Assembly: GCF_001456025.1 (NCBI RefSeq)
Contig: NZ_LMTZ01000077.1
Span: 62,001 to 126,000 of the forward strand
DNA length: 64,000 nucleotides
Direction of reading: 5' to 3'
Source of the DNA: Mastigocoleus testarum BC008
GTDB taxonomy: Bacteria; Cyanobacteriota; Cyanobacteriia; Cyanobacteriales; Nostocaceae
Shown: piece by piece, positions 55,770 through 64,000 of the stretch
Layout of the letters: the number at the start of each line of letters is the position of its first letter
Numbering within the stretch: position 1 is the first letter of the stretch
Program-made: the position numbers and the translations under genes
The notes under the pieces: model-generated
What the model was told of the DNA's origin: nothing
The model's database searches: none
The model's input: the letters and a program-made list of their open reading frames with translations, nothing else

Positions 55770-56072
55770 ATGGCAAAAAAAGGTATGGTTGAGCGTGAAA
55801 AAAAGCGCGCTAAGTTAGTAGCAAAGTACGCAGCTAAGCGGGAAGCATTGCTAGAAGAGTTTAGAACCACAGAAGACCCATTGGATAAACTGGAAATTCA
55901 TCGGAAAATCCAACGTCTTCCCCGTAATAGTTCTCCTACTCGTCGCCAAAATCGTTGTTGGGTAACTGGTCGTCCTAGAGGTGTTTACCGTGACTTTGGT
56001 CTTTGCCGAAATGTACTGAGAGATTGGGCGCACCAAGGACTTTTACCAGGTGTAGTTAAGTCTAGCTGGTAA
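55770..56072 (+). CDS. rpsN: 30S ribosomal protein S14
   Basis: 100 residues, the zinc-free long form (no CxxC pairs). It starts [16 protein letters not shown] and has the S14 core [29 protein letters not shown] ending VVKSSW. It binds the 3' domain of 16S rRNA in the small subunit head. It is encoded alone, outside the main ribosomal-protein cluster, as is usual in cyanobacteria. Confidence 0.97.
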   Translation: MAKKGMVEREKKRAKLVAKYAAKREALLEEFRTTEDPLDKLEIHRKIQRLPRNSSPTRRQNRCWVTGRPRGVYRDFGLCRNVLRDWAHQGLLPGVVKSSW

Positions 56073-56148
56073 ATAAAAGTAAGAATTAAGAAGTAAGAAG
56101 TAATCTAACAACTTTACTTTTTACTCTTAACTCTTTACTTTTTAGTTT

Positions 56149-56478
56149 TTATTGTCCGCAACATTTATCAATACCTAAACTTTCCAAAAGAAGATCGCTA
56201 ACAGCATTAGCGATCGCAAACTCTCCATAGAAACTTTTGGAAAAATCAAAGGATTGCATTTCGGTGACAATTGCGAGCGTTAGAGAACCTAAATCGTTTT
56301 CTCCTTCCATTCTTTGGCGCATAAAAATTTGTGCTGCTCGTTGTGCTATTTCTTCATTGATAGCTTCGGGAATAAACTCGGTATTCAGCCAAGAATGTAA
56401 GCTTGTTTGTAACCATTCTCCCTCCTGTTCGGGATTTTCTGCTGGTGGTAGGGTGATTGGTGGAATTGGTTCAGTCAT
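56149..56478 (-). CDS. Conserved hypothetical protein
   Basis: About 109 residues from ATG 56478 (MTEPIPPITLPPAE). An upstream in-frame start would add FEFNWFEFNWFEFN, which merely translates a 15-bp AATTGGTTTGAATTT direct repeat and is rejected. The protein is acidic and helical (EAINEEIAQRAAQIFMRQR; ITNA-like SFYGEFAIANAVSDLLLESL), with a CCGQ end. No membrane helix or known motif. It converges with rpsN. Confidence 0.62.
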   Translation of the reverse strand: MTEPIPPITLPPAENPEQEGEWLQTSLHSWLNTEFIPEAINEEIAQRAAQIFMRQRMEGENDLGSLTLAIVTEMQSFDFSKSFYGEFAIANAVSDLLLESLGIDKCCGQ

Positions 56479-56559
56479 TTTTTTATTTTTTGTATTTAAC
56501 GCAGATTCAAACAAATTAAATTCAAACCAATTAAATTCAAACCAATTAAATTCAAACAA

Positions 56560-56893
56560 ATTAAAACAGGTTTGATTTTACGTATACATATCAAAGAGAT
56601 ATTTCAAAGAGATATATCAAAAATATACTCCACGGAAAATTATCTGTTGACAAACTATCTCTAAGTTTGGAAGAGTATTAAACAAATGATACTTAAATTA
56701 ATTATATTTTGACTTATTAGGATAGAGATTCTAATTATGATTGTACTCAAGGCTTAGCAAATAATATTTATAAATTTGAGTTGTACGAATATTCACTTTC
56801 ATAAATATTAATTTTTATGTCATGATTTAGAATTGATTGCTAAATCACCTCAATAAAAGGGTGTTTATTTGCATTTTATTTAGTTTGTAATCT
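56560..56893. other. AT-rich divergent promoter region, no gene
   Basis: 330 bp between the hypothetical gene and aat. It contains a duplicated ATATCAAAGAGATAT motif (about 56587-56625), itself partly palindromic. Confidence 0.4.
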
Positions 56894-57472
56894 ATGAGAT
56901 ATAATGTCTCTGCCATCATCGAAGGATATGCCCAAGGCTATTTCCTTATGGGTGATGATGATAATAACCTCGGATGGTATGGCAGTCGCGATCGCACTTT
57001 AATTCCTTTGGATGAACGTTTCCGTTATCCTAAATCTTTACGACGCATTATTAATCAAAATAAGTTTAGCGTTGCTATTAATCGCGATTTTCAATCTGTT
57101 GTTGATGGTTGTGCAGATCGAGATACTACCTGGATTTCCCCTGATTTAAAAGAAATCTATCAGGAATTACATTATAGTGGTTGGGCACATAGCTTTGAAA
57201 CTTGGGAAGGGGATGAACTTGCAGGGGGAATTCTTGGAATTGTGATCGGCGGTGCTTTTATTGGCGAATCAATGTTTTACCGCATACCCGATGGTTCCAA
57301 AGTTGCGATGGTAAAACTAGTGGAAAAATTGCGAGAAAAGAGATTTATTATATTTGATGCTCAAATGATGAATCCCCACTTGGAAAGATTTGGGGCTTAT
57401 GGTGTTGGCAATTTAGAATATCAAGATTTACTCACTAAAGCAGTAGCAATGACTGAATTAAATTTTGTTTAG
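56894..57472 (+). CDS. aat: Leucyl/phenylalanyl-tRNA-protein transferase
   Basis: 192 residues. It adds Leu or Phe from tRNA to proteins with N-terminal Arg or Lys, marking them for ClpS/ClpAP (N-end rule). Typical features: an AQGYFLMGDD start, DFQSVVDGCADRDTTWIS, and the core GWAHSFETWEGDELAGGILGI, followed by GESMFYRIPDGSKVA. It is a short cyanobacterial form without extra domains. A dehydratase gene follows after 90 bp. Confidence 0.93.
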   Translation: MRYNVSAIIEGYAQGYFLMGDDDNNLGWYGSRDRTLIPLDERFRYPKSLRRIINQNKFSVAINRDFQSVVDGCADRDTTWISPDLKEIYQELHYSGWAHSFETWEGDELAGGILGIVIGGAFIGESMFYRIPDGSKVAMVKLVEKLREKRFIIFDAQMMNPHLERFGAYGVGNLEYQDLLTKAVAMTELNFV

Positions 57473-57562
57473 TCTGAATAATTCTTTGTTTTATGTTCCC
57501 TGTTCCCAATTCATAATTATCTGTTTCCCGTTTCCTGTTCCCTGTTTAATGTTCCCTTTTCA

Positions 57563-58522
57563 ATGCAAAACTCTATTACCATAGATGATATCCAAGCGGC
57601 AGCGAATCGCCTCAATAGTATTGCAAATCGTACTCCCGTTCTGACTTCCCGTACTATCAATAAACTCACAAAGAATCAAGTTTTTTTGAAATCAGAAAAC
57701 TTTCAAAGAACTGGCTCTTTTAAATTTAGAGGAGCATTTAACGCACTGTCCCAATTATCAATAGAACAAAAAGAACAGGGGGTCATTACATTTTCATCAG
57801 GAAACCACGCTCAAGGGCTCGCTTTAGCCGGTAAATTGCTTGATATACCAACTACCATTGTTATGCCGGATGATGCTCCTGCAGTCAAACAAGCAGCAAC
57901 TCGGGGTTATGGTGCAGAAATTGTTTTGTATAAACGTAAGGAAACAAGCAGAGAAAAATTAACTCAGGTTTTAGCAGAACAAAAAGGTTTGAAAATAATT
58001 CCACCTTTCGATCATCCTCATATAATCGCAGGACAAGGAACAACTGCATTGGAATTGATCGGGGAAGTGGGAGAACTCGATCTACTTTTGGTTTGTTGCG
58101 GTGGTGGTGGATTAATTTCTGGTTGTGCAATCGCAACAAAAGCACTTGCTCCAAATTGTAAAGTTATTGGGGTCGAGCCAGAAAAGGCTAATGATGCAAC
58201 TCTTTCCTTCTACAGTAAAACTATACATGTCATAGAAAATCCCAATACTATTGCTGATGGTGCTCGCACTCATAGATTAGGCGAATTGACATTTCCTTTG
58301 ATACTCCAACATGTAGATGAGATGGTGACGGTTTCAGAAGAAGCGATTATTCGTACCATGTTGTTTTTATGGGAACGCCTGAAGATAGTTGTGGAGCCAA
58401 CGGGAACTTTAGCTGCTGCGGCTTTACTTGAAGGCGTTGTGAAAGCACCGGGAGCCAGAGTCGGAGTAGTTATTAGTGGTGGAAATGTGGATTTAAGGAA
58501 ATTTTTTAGGGAATTTCAATAA
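57563..58522 (+). CDS. PLP-dependent threonine/serine dehydratase or serine racemase
   Basis: 319 residues, fold type II. PLP Lys in RTGSFKFRGAFNAL; FSSGNHAQGLALAG; and the phosphate-binding loop LVCCGGGGLISG. There is no regulatory ACT domain, so it is the catabolic or racemase type rather than biosynthetic IlvA. It removes water and ammonia from Thr or Ser, giving 2-oxobutyrate or pyruvate, or racemises Ser; hydroxyaspartate lyases look similar. Its 3' end overlaps the convergent cobD-like gene by 17 bp. Confidence 0.9.
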   Translation: MQNSITIDDIQAAANRLNSIANRTPVLTSRTINKLTKNQVFLKSENFQRTGSFKFRGAFNALSQLSIEQKEQGVITFSSGNHAQGLALAGKLLDIPTTIVMPDDAPAVKQAATRGYGAEIVLYKRKETSREKLTQVLAEQKGLKIIPPFDHPHIIAGQGTTALELIGEVGELDLLLVCCGGGGLISGCAIATKALAPNCKVIGVEPEKANDATLSFYSKTIHVIENPNTIADGARTHRLGELTFPLILQHVDEMVTVSEEAIIRTMLFLWERLKIVVEPTGTLAAAALLEGVVKAPGARVGVVISGGNVDLRKFFREFQ

Positions 58523-59654
58523 TTTGATTTTCCAAAACCAATGAAAGGACTTTTATTAGACGTTGGTTATTTTTTTCATTTAAAACAGCAACCCGAAAAT
58601 AATTATCTCCCAGTTCGGGAAAACTCTTGCAGTTACGAATTAAAATGTGATGTTCCTTGAGTAAGCGTTCTTGAAGTTGGATAACGCTGTGCTGAGAACG
58701 CACCAGTAAGAAATTTGCAGAACCAGGTAAAGGTTCTAATCCAGGTAAACTGACTAGATCGCGAAACAATTGTTCGCGCGTCGGTGCAAGCCATTCCCAA
58801 GTTTGCCTTTGAAAATTCTTATCTTTCAAAGCTGCGATCGCTGCAGCTACAGCTAAAGAGTTGACAGACCAAGGATCACGCCATCTATCCCAACGACTCA
58901 AGTAATCGGGATGAGCAATCGCATATCCCAAGCGCAACCCTGCCATACTGTAAAACTTGGTTAGCGATCGCAAAATAACTAAATTTGGATATTTTTCCAC
59001 CATTCCAATTAAGCTTTGCTCTTGGTCTGGCGGTAAAAAATCCATAAAAGCTTCATCAACTACAACTAAAGGTAATTTCTTCAGATAGGGCAGAATTGCT
59101 TGCCGCGACCACAACTTTCCGGTTGGATTATGGGGGTTATTAAGCAGCAAGCCATGCCTTGAAGATAAAGCAAAATCGTTAAGAGGAAGAGAAGACAAAG
59201 GTTGAGTAAAACTTACCTTTTCCATGTCTTCCCGATTTCCTTCTTCTTTAGCATGATTTTGTCTTGCCAAAGAAAAAGGAAACTCCAGTACTTTCGCATC
59301 ATAAGCAGCTAATGCTCGATAATAATCGCCAAAGGCTGGAGTAATTAAAGCTGTTGCGGCAAATTTGGCAAATTCTCTACCAACATACGTAAGTAATTCT
59401 GCAGAACCGTTACCGGGCAAAATCCACTCAGGATCTAGTTGGTGATATTGACTCAGCGCCAGTCTGAGTTCTGTGTAATTAGGGTCTGGATAGTGCTTTA
59501 TATAACCCATGTGAGACGAAATAGCAGTTAAACTGCTATGGGGAGGTCCCAATGGGCTAATACTGGCAGAAAAATCCAGAATTAAATCCTGTGGGCAGCC
59601 AGCGATAGCAGCTGCCCAAGCTAGATTACCCCCATGTCCTCTTTGCCGCACCAA
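58506..59654 (-). CDS. cobD: Threonine-phosphate decarboxylase CobD
   Basis: 382 residues, a PLP enzyme of the aminotransferase fold. The start RGHGGNLAWAAAIAG and DFSASISPLGPP are the CobD/CobC signature. SLTKFYSMAGLRLGYAI holds the PLP Lys. It makes aminopropanol phosphate, the linker of the cobamide nucleotide loop, and so belongs to the same pathway as the CobT at 6943. Histidinol-phosphate aminotransferase is the closest alternative, but HGGN and DFSASI favour CobD. It starts 24 bp after the HU gene on the same strand. Confidence 0.87.
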   Translation of the reverse strand: MVRQRGHGGNLAWAAAIAGCPQDLILDFSASISPLGPPHSSLTAISSHMGYIKHYPDPNYTELRLALSQYHQLDPEWILPGNGSAELLTYVGREFAKFAATALITPAFGDYYRALAAYDAKVLEFPFSLARQNHAKEEGNREDMEKVSFTQPLSSLPLNDFALSSRHGLLLNNPHNPTGKLWSRQAILPYLKKLPLVVVDEAFMDFLPPDQEQSLIGMVEKYPNLVILRSLTKFYSMAGLRLGYAIAHPDYLSRWDRWRDPWSVNSLAVAAAIAALKDKNFQRQTWEWLAPTREQLFRDLVSLPGLEPLPGSANFLLVRSQHSVIQLQERLLKEHHILIRNCKSFPELGDNYFRVAVLNEKNNQRLIKVLSLVLENQIIEIP

Positions 59655-59677
59655 AAAGTAGTTGCTCCCAACACTAC

Positions 59678-59962
59678 TTATGATTTTGGGGGCGCAACTC
59701 TTTCTCTGAACATTTTTCCTGCGGAGAATGCGGGAACCTTAGTTGCAGGGATTTCCATTTTTTCGTTGGTTTTGGGGTTACGACCTTCACGAGCTTTACG
59801 TTCCCGTGACTCAAAAGAACCAAATCCAACTAGGGTTACCTTATCGCCAGAGGAAACAGCTTCAATAATTGTTTCTAATGCAGCGCTTAGGACTGCATCA
59901 GCTTGCTTTTTAGTTACGCTAGCCTTTTCAGATACAGCATCAACTAATTCACCTTTATTCAT
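59678..59962 (-). CDS. HU family DNA-binding protein
   Basis: 94 residues. MNKGELVDAVSEKASVTKKQ and VTLVGFGSFESRERKAREG then RNPKTNEKMEIPA (DNA-binding arm) are canonical HU. It bends and compacts DNA as a dimer. In Anabaena the homologue HanA affects heterocyst development. A stop just before the cobD start suggests possible read-through, but cobD would usually have its own promoter. Confidence 0.96.
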   Translation of the reverse strand: MNKGELVDAVSEKASVTKKQADAVLSAALETIIEAVSSGDKVTLVGFGSFESRERKAREGRNPKTNEKMEIPATKVPAFSAGKMFRERVAPPKS

Positions 59963-60245
59963 GTCAAACTCCTTGAAATTTACTTGAGATTATTTATTGA
60001 CACACCCAGACGTATGTTTACCGAAATCTCTGTTTAGAGATTTACCAAAAAAACGTTTTTTGAGTATTTATGCCTAAAAGGGCTGTAACTCCTGTTGGCT
60101 GAACTTTTCAATGAATCATTCTAATGGGTACAAGCCAGAAGTGGATAGATGAAACCATTAATTTATATAGATTTCAGGATTCGTTATCATTTTCTGGCTT
60201 TTGTTTTCCTAAAAACCCACCTCCGAGTAGGGAAAAATACTTAGT

Positions 60246-60273
60246 AAAAACCCCTATCCCGAAAGGAATAGGG
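60246..60273 (-). terminator. Rho-independent terminator, minus strand
   Basis: Read on the minus strand: CCCTATTCC-TTTC-GGGATAGGG followed by five T. It lies 480 bp beyond the pilQ stop and could end the pil transcript. It also lies upstream of the HU gene. Confidence 0.8.
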
Positions 60274-60420
60274 CAAACTAGGGGATAAAAAATCGAAATT
60301 TAATGGAATTGTAAAGAGGTGACAATTCTTTACAAAATATTTTTAACAATAGTCCAAGAAACGGTTTATTGCAACGCCTTTTCAGAAATTAATTAGAATT
60401 CAAGAGCCATGGTTCAGGGT

Positions 60421-60575
60421 TAAGAAGTAAGGAGTAAGGAGTAAGGAGTCAGGAGTCAGGAGTAAGGAGTCAGGAGTAAGGAGTCAGGAGTCAGGAGTCA
60501 GGAGTAAGAAGTCAGAAGTAAGGAGTCAGAAGTAAGGAGTCAGAAGTAAGGAGTCAGGAGTAAGGAGTCAGAAAT
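60421..60575. repeat. Short tandem heptamer repeats (AGGAGTC/AGGAGTA/AGAAGTA)
   Basis: About 22 imperfect units, the longest array in the window, in the 790-bp HU-pilQ gap. The rest of that gap has no ORF. Confidence 0.9.
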
Positions 60576-60754
60576 CAACATTCAGGTTATGAACTAAGTT
60601 AGTACTATCCTCATGGAAGCCATAAATGGGGAATATAACAACATAAAGTACTTCTGTTATGAGATGAGCGAATGTTATGAGATGAGCGAAAAAATCTGTT
60701 CCCTGTTCTCTCCATTCAATCCAAAATATTCAAAAATGATACGTTTATAAACTT

Positions 60755-63187
60755 TTATTTCCTGCGAGGAATTTTTAAGCCCCGGCGTTCTAGCATTTGT
60801 CTCACTGAAGGACTAGGTTTGTAGTTATAGCCGAAAGATGAGTTTTGAGTGTCATCCATGACTTGAGGTGTTAGTAAAACGATTACTTCTTGGCGATCGC
60901 TTGTTTTATTTGTCCTTCTAAACAACGAACCCAATAGAGGGATATCACCCAAAATTGGTACTTTAGAAACGCTTGTACGGTCCCGATCTCGGATAATTCC
61001 ACTTAGAATTAGGGTTTGACCATCTCGCAACCTAACTAAACCTGATTGAAGCGAGCGTTTAGAAACTAAAGTCACTAAACCTGCTCCCGTGTCAACTTCA
61101 CGTACGGGTGCGCTCACATTAGGAGCAACCGAAAGAGACACAAAACCATTATCATCGATGCGTTCTATCTTGACACCCAGAGTTAAACCTACTTCCTCTT
61201 TAGTAACTTCTTGTGTTTCCCTCGACCCACCAGAAGTGTCAGTTATTGTTATATTTGTCTGTCCAACAACTTCCTCGGTTAGATTTACCTGCGCTTGCTG
61301 ACCTTCCTGAACAATTAAGCTTGGGTCTGTCAAAATTTTGGCATTACCGCTTTGTACTTGGGCTTGTAAGCTTGCTAGGAATCGTTTGGGAAACCGGAAT
61401 AACGACGGTAAGCCAAACTCAGCGTTAGCTCGACTTCCTTCAGCAAAATCAGCTGTTCGCTGTCCAGTGGTAGGATCGGTTGTGATGGTAATAGTATCTG
61501 GTGTCCCTGGAGTAAATCCAGAAATACCAGGTGCAGTTGGATCTCCGTTAGCACCAAGAGGAGTTCTTGGATTTAAGAAAGTTGCATCACCAGGAGTATT
61601 TTGTGTAAGAAAGCCATCATCTACAACTCTTAGACCTGTACCACCATTAGGAACAGTAAGTGTACTATTTGGGTCGAAAAATGGTTCTCCTGAAATTGGA
61701 TTGGAGATGACTGGTTGGCTAGTTACACTATTAGCTGCTTCGGAACTGGTTGGAGGTCTCGAACCACCGAAATTAACCACAGCAGCACCACCATCATTGG
61801 AAAAGAAATTATTCCCTACACCAAAAGAAAAACTACTGTTAAAGTCTTTAATATTTGAAAGATTGACGTCAACAATCTTGACATTAACTACTACTTGACG
61901 ACGACGTACATCAAGTTGAGTTAATTGCGTCATCGCCATTTCAATTAACCTTGGACTACCAATCAAAGTGACTGAGTTTGTGCGTTCGTCTCCTAGTGCT
62001 TGCAAGCCTCTAAGTATAGGGTTTGTATATTTTGAGTCATCAAGACTAAGGCGTTCTATTTTAGTTTCTGTGGTTGTCTGTGTTTGAGTAATAGGAGTTG
62101 CACCACTACCTACAGGTACAGCACTTACACTGGTAACTTGTCGTTCTCGACTTACCGCACTTTCTGCACCCATACCAACTAGAAAGTTTAATGCAACATC
62201 TACAGAAACTTGATTGAGTCTTATGTTGCGCATCACCACATCGCGGGTGGAATTAGGTAGATTTGGACCCACAAAAATTGTCCGACCGCTACGATTTGCT
62301 TCTAAACCACTTAAGCGCAGAACATAGTTGAAAACATCCTGCACGGGCTCATTTTCAATATCTAAAGAGATTGTTGGTCCTTCAGCATTGCTACTTTGTG
62401 TTTCTGAAGCATTTCCCTCCTTATCTCCAGCGGTGGTGTAAGCCAAATTCATTCCTGCTGCACGGGCTAGCAGTGACAATACTTCACGTACTGGAGCATC
62501 TCGTAATACCAAACGAGGAACCCGTTCCTGAGTACCCAGATCGATAACGGTGGGAGAAGCATCAATATTCGAAATAGCAATATCTCCAACAGGTGGAGCA
62601 ACAGCCCTGGGAAGAAATGGTGGAGCCGGTGTAGAGGGCTGACCTGGACCCGCAGGTTGGGCTGGAGTGGTGTTGATATCTATTTGAGGCTTAGGAGCAG
62701 GAACTGTAGAAGGAGGAGCGGGAGGAGCAGGGGTATTATTTGCTATTGTGCTGGGGTTTGATGGAACAGATGCGGATGCAGGAGAAGCTCCAAAATTCAG
62801 AGTCACACCATCTTTTTTGCGCGCTATGGGTAGACTATTAGGAACATTTTCTGTACCGGTTACTAATATTCGAACACTGTTTGCATCTAGCTGATTAATC
62901 GTAACTAAAGCAATTCCTGGTGCAGGATTTTCCTGACTGAAGCTATCGCCTTCGGGTAACTTTAATTGAGTATTAATAACATCTGCAACTAAAACATTTC
63001 CTCTTTTAGTTGTAAATACCTGCGGACGCTTACTAGAGGATGTTTTTAACTTCAGGCTTATTCCGTTATCAACTGGCTTTAAATTCACTCCAGTAATTCG
63101 AGCAGTTTGTGCCCAAACAGGTTGAGCTACAAGAAGTATAGTTGCGGCAGTACCTAAAATAATATTGTTACCGTGAAGCTGTTTCAC
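60755..63187 (-). CDS. pilQ: Type IV pilus secretin PilQ
   Basis: 810 residues. Signal peptide at 1-27 (cleavage near VWA-QT). AMIN domain at about 28-130 (VFTTKRGNVLVADVINTQL), which binds peptidoglycan. A Pro-rich linker at about 140-200, then STN/N1 domains (VPRLVLRDAPVREVLSLLA; LDIENEPVQDVFNYVL). The secretin domain fills the C-terminal third, with VSLSVAPNVSAPV and the signature VPILGDIPLLGSLFR. It forms the outer-membrane pore for pili used in twitching and DNA uptake. It follows pilO on the minus strand after a 360-bp gap. Confidence 0.95.
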   Translation of the reverse strand: MKQLHGNNIILGTAATILLVAQPVWAQTARITGVNLKPVDNGISLKLKTSSSKRPQVFTTKRGNVLVADVINTQLKLPEGDSFSQENPAPGIALVTINQLDANSVRILVTGTENVPNSLPIARKKDGVTLNFGASPASASVPSNPSTIANNTPAPPAPPSTVPAPKPQIDINTTPAQPAGPGQPSTPAPPFLPRAVAPPVGDIAISNIDASPTVIDLGTQERVPRLVLRDAPVREVLSLLARAAGMNLAYTTAGDKEGNASETQSSNAEGPTISLDIENEPVQDVFNYVLRLSGLEANRSGRTIFVGPNLPNSTRDVVMRNIRLNQVSVDVALNFLVGMGAESAVSRERQVTSVSAVPVGSGATPITQTQTTTETKIERLSLDDSKYTNPILRGLQALGDERTNSVTLIGSPRLIEMAMTQLTQLDVRRRQVVVNVKIVDVNLSNIKDFNSSFSFGVGNNFFSNDGGAAVVNFGGSRPPTSSEAANSVTSQPVISNPISGEPFFDPNSTLTVPNGGTGLRVVDDGFLTQNTPGDATFLNPRTPLGANGDPTAPGISGFTPGTPDTITITTDPTTGQRTADFAEGSRANAEFGLPSLFRFPKRFLASLQAQVQSGNAKILTDPSLIVQEGQQAQVNLTEEVVGQTNITITDTSGGSRETQEVTKEEVGLTLGVKIERIDDNGFVSLSVAPNVSAPVREVDTGAGLVTLVSKRSLQSGLVRLRDGQTLILSGIIRDRDRTSVSKVPILGDIPLLGSLFRRTNKTSDRQEVIVLLTPQVMDDTQNSSFGYNYKPSPSVRQMLERRGLKIPRRK

Positions 63188-63549
63188 AGTCCATTCCTCA
63201 CTAAAAAATAATAGGGTTAATCTGAATTTAAAAGTTTAAGTTGAAAAATTTGAATTTAGAATCTTGAATTTTAAATTTTGAATTTTAAATCTTGAATTTA
63301 GAATCTTGAATTTTAAGTTTAATTAAAAAAAAATTGAGTTGAAAATTTTAGATTTTTGTTCTGACTTTAACGTTTTGGGTTTACCTTTAATACAAATAAG
63401 AAGAAATAGTAAATAAATAAAAATAGAAATTGTAATTATTTAATCATTAGTCATGTCTAGGTTTGTAGTTGCGCTTTAGCGCACTTTCTTAGCACAACTG
63501 CAAACCAAAAATTTACCCACATATTACTTAACAAGGGTATTTGTATTTA
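63188..63549. repeat. pilO-pilQ gap with low-complexity repeats
   Basis: Imperfect copies of TTGAATTTTAAAT and TTGAATTTAGAATC run through about 63248-63320. The gap is long for a pil operon, so pilQ may have its own promoter here. Confidence 0.6.
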
Positions 63550-64000
63550 CTACTCTGCTTCTGCGGCTTTCGCTGCTGCAGCGATTTCTTCTGGGTTCAT
63601 CGGCATTAAGGCTTCTAGTAAAAAAGAGGTTTTGATTGGTGCAGCACCCACCCTAGGTTTTACTTTTCCGTCCCTATCAACAGGATCGGATTCTAAAACT
63701 GATTTATATTCTTTAACAATTAGTAGCGGTTGTAAGCGCTCAATATTACGGATAATTGATTGAGTTTGCTCGTAAGTTCCTATTATTTCAATATTAGTAG
63801 TACTGCTTTTTAACTTACCGTCTACCTCTGCACCGAGAGAACCATCAGTTATTGGTTGAAGTTGATTTTCACCAGGCGCGAACTTTTGAAGTTTTGCATT
63901 TATTGCATTGGTCGGTAATTGAGTATTTCCTGCTTCCACCAATCGGTTTAAGTCTATAAGTAAAGTGTCAAGGGTTTTCTCATTTGCAAATACCGATAAA
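63550..64000 (-). CDS. pilO: Type IV pilus assembly protein PilO (5' part beyond window)
   Basis: The minus-strand frame is open to the window edge (FANEKTLTDLLLIDLNRLVEAG), so the N-terminus with the membrane helix is missing. What is seen is a periplasmic alpha/beta part (FAPGENQLQPITDGSLG; IEIIGTYEQTQSIIRNIERLQP) ending in an Ala/Glu-rich tail EEIAAAAKAAEAE. PilO pairs with PilN to align the pilus machine. Position just upstream of pilQ supports the call; the expected order is pilM-pilN-pilO-pilQ. Confidence 0.85.
   Translation of the reverse strand, partial: LSVFANEKTLDTLLIDLNRLVEAGNTQLPTNAINAKLQKFAPGENQLQPITDGSLGAEVDGKLKSSTTNIEIIGTYEQTQSIIRNIERLQPLLIVKEYKSVLESDPVDRDGKVKPRVGAAPIKTSFLLEALMPMNPEEIAAAAKAAEAE

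Noticed and set aside
59634..59987. 117-residue plus-strand ORF over the HU gene
   Set aside because: Antisense shadow of a canonical HU gene.

Overview
The window looks like chromosomal DNA of a filamentous, probably heterocyst-forming, cyanobacterium. The sequence is AT-rich and scattered with GCGATCGC-type (HIP1) octamers. Intergenic regions carry 7-bp tandem repeats (AGTAATA/AGTAAGG/GGGTAAT types) typical of Nostoc/Calothrix-like genomes. Several genes belong to families largely restricted to cyanobacteria: DUF3155, DUF3611, the CCB2/CCB4 cofactor-assembly family, and a TrbI-like glycine-zipper protein with SLH domains. No rRNA, tRNA, CRISPR array or prophage was seen.

Layout. 1-10 kb: 3' end of an Omp85 barrel, a membrane-anchored Ser/Thr kinase, an MscS channel, a gene-poor 1.6 kb stretch with a solo TnpB-type guide-RNA-like structure, CobT, a DUF2232 membrane protein and a cAMP-type Crp regulator followed by a broken copy of its own DNA-binding end. 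10-23 kb: a 1495-residue acidic protein with an Hsp70/actin-like C-terminus, a Tat/lipoprotein solute-binding protein, then a candidate operon (methyltransferase, TauE/SafE exporter, DapF-like epimerase lacking both catalytic cysteines) divergent from a LysR regulator, and a coiled-coil pseudogene. 23-30 kb: a MacAB-like export operon with heptamer repeats at each junction, a geranylgeranyl-reductase-like flavoprotein and an FHA protein. 30-40 kb: a U32 peptidase divergent from a CBS-PAS hybrid histidine kinase. The locus has been tandemly duplicated and the second copy has decayed to a peptidase fragment plus a kinase-less CBS-PAS protein. A TPP-dependent 2-keto acid decarboxylase follows. 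40-50 kb: dGTPase, two paralogous TrbI-like envelope proteins (one with SLH domains), a GAF histidine kinase, small cyanobacterial proteins, a PadR regulator and a candidate structured ncRNA with its own terminator. 50-52 kb: a TnpB element with matching end hairpins and a divergent ribbon-helix-helix gene. 52-64 kb: housekeeping genes (serS, rseP, nth, rpsN, aat, a threonine/serine dehydratase, cobD-like, HU) and the pilO-pilQ end of a type IV pilus cluster.

How the genes fit together. Most are core metabolism, envelope and signalling genes. CobT and CobD are both late cobamide genes but lie 50 kb apart. The adaptor, permease and ATPase form one exporter. PilO and PilQ belong to one pilus machine. 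The least explained items are the cysteine-less DapF operon, the TnpB element with its own candidate repressor and operator, the 180-nt ncRNA candidate, the duplicated CBS sensor locus and the large acidic Hsp70-like protein. All functions are read from sequence motifs by eye; no searches were run.
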